The translations under genes and the position numbers were made by a program. A DNA stretch of 64,000 bases from Xylocopa sonorina. Its lineage: Eukaryota; Arthropoda; Insecta; Hymenoptera; Apidae. The first letter of the stretch is position 1. The number at the start of each line of letters is the position of its first letter. The stretch covers positions 1,054,001 through 1,118,000 of the forward strand of contig NW_027490119.1 of the NCBI RefSeq assembly GCF_050948175.1. The letters are read 5' to 3'. The notes under the pieces were generated by a model. It ran no database searches. It saw only the letters and a program-made list of their open reading frames with translations, and had not been told where the DNA came from. This document shows positions 58,601 to 64,000 of this stretch, one piece after another.

Positions 58601-61600
58601 TGAATGTAAATGCGACACTTCCCTGCTAGGAAATTGCGTTTGCAGATGTCTACGTATCGAAGCAATAGGGTTCTAATGCTTCTTAAAACGCGATATCGCA
58701 TCTCATTTCTATGTTTCGTGATAAGATATAATATTCATTGTGGAGTGTTACCAACTCCTCGCCTACACTTCAATAGTATGTAAATGCGACATTTTCTTTC
58801 TTGGATATCGCGTTCCCAGATGTCTACGTATCGAAGCAATAGAGTTCTAATGCTTCTCAAACCGTGCTATCGCATATCATTTCTATGTTCCGTGACAAGA
58901 TATAATATTCATTGCGAAGTGTTATGTATTCCTCGTCTACACTTCAAATGGATGTAAATGCGGCACTTCCTTTCTAGGAAATAGAGTCTGCAGATATCAA
59001 CGTATCGAAGCAATAGAGCTCTAATGCTTCTTAATACGCGATATCGCATCTCAATTCTATGTTTCGATAAGATATAATATTCATAGCGAAGTGTCATGTA
59101 TACCACGTATTCACTTCAAAAGAATGTAAATGCGACACGTCCTTGCTAGGAAGTAACGTTTCGTGATGTATACGTATCGAAGCAATAGAGTTCTAATGCT
59201 TCATAAAACGAGATATCGCATCTCATTTCAATGTCTCATGACAAGATATAATATTCATTGCGAAGCATCATGTATACCTCGTATTCACTTCAAAAGAGTG
59301 TGAATGCGACTCTTCCTTGCTAGGAAGTTGCGTTTCCAGATGTCTGGGTATCGAAACAGTAGAGTTCTAATGCATCTTAAAACGAGATGTCGCATCTCAT
59401 CTCTATGTTTCATGATAAGATATAATATTCATTGCGAGTTGTCATGTATACTTCGTATTCACTTCAAATGAATGTAAATGCGACACTTCCTTGCCAGCAA
59501 ATAGCGTTTGTAGATGTCTACGCATCGAAGCAATAGAGCTCAAATGCTTCTTAAAACGCGATATCGCATCTCATTTCTATGTCTCATGACAAGATATAAT
59601 ACTCATTGCGAAGTGTTATGTAATCCTCCTCTACACTTCAATTGAATGTAAATGCAACACCTCCTTTCTATGAAATTACGTTTCCAGATGTCTACGTATC
59701 GGAGCAATAGAGTTCTAATGCTTCTTAAATCGCGATATCGCATCTCATTTCTATGTTTCATGGCAAGATATTATATTCATTGCGAAGTGTTATGCATACC
59801 TCGCAAACATTTCAAATGAATGTAAATGCGACACTTCCTTGCTAGGAAATAGCGTTTGCAGATGTCTGCGTATCGAAGCAATAGAGTTCTAATGCTTCTT
59901 AAATCGCGAAATCGCATCCCATTTCTGTTTTGTGATAAGATGTAATATTCATTGTGGAGTGTTATGTATACCTCGTATTCACTTCAAAAGAATGTAAATG
60001 CGACACTTGCTTTCTGTTAACTGTCGTTCCCAGATATCTACGTTTCCCAGCAATAGGGTTCTAATGCTTTTTAAATCGCGATGTCGCACCTCAATCCTAT
60101 GTTTCATGATAAGATATAATATTCATTGTGGTGTGTGATGTACATCTCGTATTCACATCAAAAGAATGTAAATGCGACACTTCCTTGCTAGGAAATAGCG
60201 TTTGCAGATGTCTGCGTATCGTAGCAATAGATTTTGAACGCTTCTTAAAGCGCGATATCGCATCTCATTTCTATGTTTCATGATAAGATATAATATTCAT
60301 AGCGAAGTGTTATTAACTCCTAATATTCACTTCAAATGAATGTAAGTGCGACACTTCCCTGCTAGGAAGAAGAGTTTCCAGATGTCTACGTATCGAAGTA
60401 GCAGAGTTCTAATGCTCCTTAAAACAAGATATCGCAACTCATTTCTATGTTTAATGATGAGATATAATATTCATTGCGAAGTGTCATGTATACCTCGTAT
60501 TCACTTGAAGGAATGTAATTGCGACACTTCCTTGCTACGACATAGCGTTTCCAGATATCTACGTATCGTAGCAATAGCGTTCTAATGCTTCTCAAGTCGC
60601 GATATCGCATTTCATTTCTATGTTTTGTGATAAAGTATATTATTCATTGTGGAGTGTTATGTATACCTAGTATTCACTTCAAAAGAATGTAAATGCGACA
60701 CTTCCTTGCTAGGAAATAGCGTCTGCAGATATCTACGTATCGTAGCAATAGAGTTCCAATGCTTCTTAAAACGCGACATCGCATCTCATTTCTATGTTTC
60801 ATGATAAGATATAATGTTCATTGTGGAGTGTCATGTATACCTCGCATACACTTCAAATGAATGTAAATGCGACACTTCCTTGCTAGGAAGTAGCGTTTGC
60901 AGATGTCTACGTATCGAAGCAACAGAGTACTAATGCTTCTTAGAACGAGATATCGCATCACATTTCTGTGTTTTATGATAAGATATAATATTCATTGTGC
61001 AGTGTTATGTATACATCGTATTCACCTCAATAGAATGTAAATGCGACACTTCCTTGCTAGGAAATAGCGTTTGCAGTTGTCTACGTATCGTAGCAATAGT
61101 GTTCTAATGCTTCTTAAAGCGCGAAATCGCATTTCATTTTTATGTTTTATGATAAGATATAATATTCATTGCGAAGTGACACGTATGCCTCGTATTCACT
61201 TCAAAAGAATGTAAGTGCGACACTTCCTAGCTAGGAAATAGCGTTTGCAGATGCCTACGTATCGAAGCAATTGATTTCTAATGCTTTTAAAATCGCGATT
61301 AGGCATCTCATTTCTATGTTTCATGATAAGATATAATATTCATTGTGCAGTGTTATGTATACCTCGTACTCATTTCAGGAGAATGTAAATGCGACACTTC
61401 CTTGCTAGGAAATAGCGTTGGCAGATGTCTACGTAATGAAGCAATAGAGATCTATTGCTTCTTAAATAGCGATATCGCATCTCATTTCTATGTTCCATGA
61501 TAATATATAGTATTCATTGCGGAGTGTCATGTATACCTCGTATTCACTTCAAAGGAATGTAGATGCGACACTTCCTTGCTAGGAAGCAGCGTTTGCAGAT

Positions 61601-64000
61601 ATCTAGGTATCGAAGCAATAGTGTTCTAGTGCCGCTTAAATAGCGATATCGCTTCTCATTTATATGTATCACGATAAGATATAATGTTCATTCTGCAATG
61701 TTATGTATACCTCGTATTCACTTCAAAATAATGATAATGCGTCACTTCCTTGCTAGGAAATCGCGTTTGCAGGTGTCTATGTATCATAGCAATAGAGTTC
61801 TAATTCTTCTTAAAACGCGATATCGCATCTCATTTCTATGTTTCATGATAAGATACAATATTCATTGCGAAGTGTCATGTGTACCTCGTATTCACTTGAA
61901 AACAATGTAAATGCGACACTTCCTTGCTAGGAAATCGCGTTTGCAGATGTCTACGTATCGAAGCAATAGAGATCTACTGCTTCCTAAATCGCCATATCGC
62001 TACTCATTTCTATGTCTCATGATTGGATATAATATTCATTGTGGAGTATTATTATAACCTCGTATTCACTTCAAGAGAAAGTAAATGCGTCACTTCCTTG
62101 CTAGGAAATGGCGTTTGCAGATACCTACGTATCGAAGCAGTAGAGCCCTAATGCATCTTAAATCGCGATATCGCATTTCATTTCAATATTTCATGATAAG
62201 ATACAATATTCATTGCGAAGTGTCATGTATACCTCGTATTCACTTCCAAAGAATGTAAATGCGACACTACCTTGCTAGGAAATAGCGTTTGCAGATGTCT
62301 ACGTATCGAAGCAATAGAGTTCTAATGCTTCTTCAAACGCGATATCGCATCTCATGCCTATGTTTCATGGTAAGATACAATATTCATTGCGAAGTGTCAT
62401 GTATACCTCGTATTCACTTCAAAAGAATGTAAACCCGACACTTCCTTCCTAGAAAATTACGTTTCCAGATGTCTACGTATCGAAGCAATAGAGTTGTAAT
62501 GCTTCTTAAAACGCCATTTCGCATCTCATTTCTATGTTTCATGATAAGATATAATATTCATTGCGAAGAGTCACGAATACCTCGTATTCACTTCAAAAGA
62601 ATGTAAATGCGACACCTTCCTGCTAGGAAATAGCGTTTACAGATGTCTACGTATCGTGGCAATATGGTTCTAATGCTTCTTAAATCGCGATATCGCATCT
62701 CATTCCTATATTTCGTGATAAGATATAATATTCATCGTGGAGTGTTATGTATGAAGCTTATTTACTTCAAAAGAATGTAAATGCGGCACTTCCTTCCTAG
62801 GAAATAGCGTTTGCAGATGTTTACGTATCGTAGCAATAGGGTTCTAATGCTTCTTAAATCTCGATATCGCATGTCAGTTCTATGTCTCATGACAAGATAT
62901 TGTATTCATTGCGAAGTGTCTTGTATACCTCCCATACACTTCAAATGAACGTAAATGCGACACTTCCTTGCCAGGAAATGGCTATGGCAGATGTCTAAAT
63001 ATCGAAGCAACAGAGTTCTAATGCTTCTTAAAACGAGATATCGAATTTCATTTCTATGTTTTATGATAAGATATTATATTCATTGTGCAGTGTTATGTAT
63101 ACCTCCTATTCACTTTAATAGAATCTAAATGCGACACATCCATGCTGGGAAATAGCGTTTGCAGATGTTTACGTACCGTAGCATTAGATTTCTAATCCTT
63201 CTTAGAACGCGAAATCGCTCCTTATTTCTATGTTTCATGATTAGATATAATATTCATTGTGGAGTGTTATGTATACCTCGTATTCACTTCAATAGAATGT
63301 AAATGCGACACTTCCTTGCTGGGGAATAGCGTTTGCAGATGTCTACGTGTCGTAGCAATTGAGTTCTCATGCTTCTTAAAACATGATATCGCATCTCATT
63401 ACTATGTATCATGATAAGATATAATGTGCATTGCGAAGCGTCACTTACACCTCGTATAGACTTCAAATGAGTGTAAATGCGGCAGTTCCTTCCTAGGAAG
63501 TAGCGTTTGCAAATACCTACGTATCGAAGCAATAGAGTTCTAATGCTTCTTAAATCGCGATATCGCACCTCACTTCTACGTTCCATGGTAAGATGTAATA
63601 TTCACTGTGCAGTGTTATGTATATCTCGTCTACGCTTCAAGTGAATGTAAATGCGACACTTCCTTGCTTGGAAATAGCGTTTGCAGATGTCTACGTATCG
63701 TAGATATATAGTTCTAATGCTTCTTAATACGAGATATCGCATCTCATTCATATGTTCCATGAGATGGTATAATATTCATTGCGAAGTGTCATGTACACCT
63801 CGTATTCACGTCAAAGGAATGTAAATGCGACACTTCCTTGCTAGGAAATAGCGTTTGGAGATGTCTACGTGTCGAAGCAATAGAGTTCTAATGCTTCTGA
63901 AATCGTCGTATCGCATCTCATTTCTATGTTTTATGATAACATGTAATATTCATTGTGGAGTGTTATGTATACATCGTATTCACCTCTACAGAATGTAAAT

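Larger units (their letters stand above)
30114..64000. repeat. Right satellite array, ~174-bp monomer
   Basis: About 195 further monomers of the same satellite in the same orientation and phase, beginning with the second GTAG target copy (30114-30117) and running beyond the window. The GCGATATCGC palindrome recurs in most monomers. Some monomers carry local variants, such as the extra bases CACACTTGT before AGGAAAT near 45905, 47481 and 53400. No gene, tRNA or other element is seen here. Confidence 0.97.

Noticed and set aside
787..63586. Many 60-109 codon ORFs within the satellite on both strands
   Set aside because: They are by-products of the 174-bp period being divisible by three. Stops and frameshifts are scattered without pattern, there is no start context, and no protein family is recognisable.
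30114..64000. Hammerhead ribozyme in the satellite, as in some animal satellites
   Set aside because: I looked for the CTGATGA...GAAA core on both strands of typical monomers and did not find it.
1..64000. tRNA, rRNA or host protein-coding genes
   Set aside because: None seen; everything in the window is satellite or retrotransposon.

Overview
The window is eukaryotic heterochromatin-type DNA, most probably from an insect (the R1-clade non-LTR element is an arthropod-typical lineage; the species cannot be named from this window). No host gene is visible. About 49 kb is a diverged tandem satellite with a ~174-bp monomer. It fills 104-15224 and 30114-64000 and runs off the right edge.

Layout: (1) 1-103 is the tip of an LTR from a neighbouring gypsy-type element that lies mostly outside the window. 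(2) 104-15224 is satellite, with internal duplicated blocks of 3, 6 and 17-19 monomers. (3) 15225-30113 is one Ty3/gypsy LTR retrotransposon on the minus strand, inserted in the satellite with a 4-bp target duplication (GTAG). Its 5' LTR is on the right (28781-30113) and its 3' LTR on the left (15225-16765). Gag, protease, reverse transcriptase (RT), RNase H and integrase can all be read, but gag and pol carry several stops and frameshifts. (4) Inside its RT domain sits a second element on the plus strand (19778-25693), an R1-clade non-LTR retrotransposon flanked by a perfect 12-bp target duplication. It has an endonuclease-RT ORF with two in-frame TAG stops and an unusually structured 5' leader. 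(5) 30114-64000 is satellite again, in the same monomer phase, with larger duplicated blocks up to about 2.2 kb.

Order of events: satellite array first, then the gypsy insertion, then the R1-like insertion into gypsy pol. Decay of both elements and continued block duplication of the satellite followed. Both elements look dead as proteins.

The most unusual structure is in the 5' leader of the R1-like element. Seven tandem stem-loops (20025-20484, period about 70 bp) keep the same lower stem while their upper stems change sequence with compensating changes. Further on, a second motif occurs twice (21006-21124 and 21357-21487) and again shows a constant outer stem with a covarying inner hairpin. 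Also notable: the gypsy pol frame continues about 165 codons into its own 3' LTR through 60-bp repeats, and the same frame is open in the other LTR.
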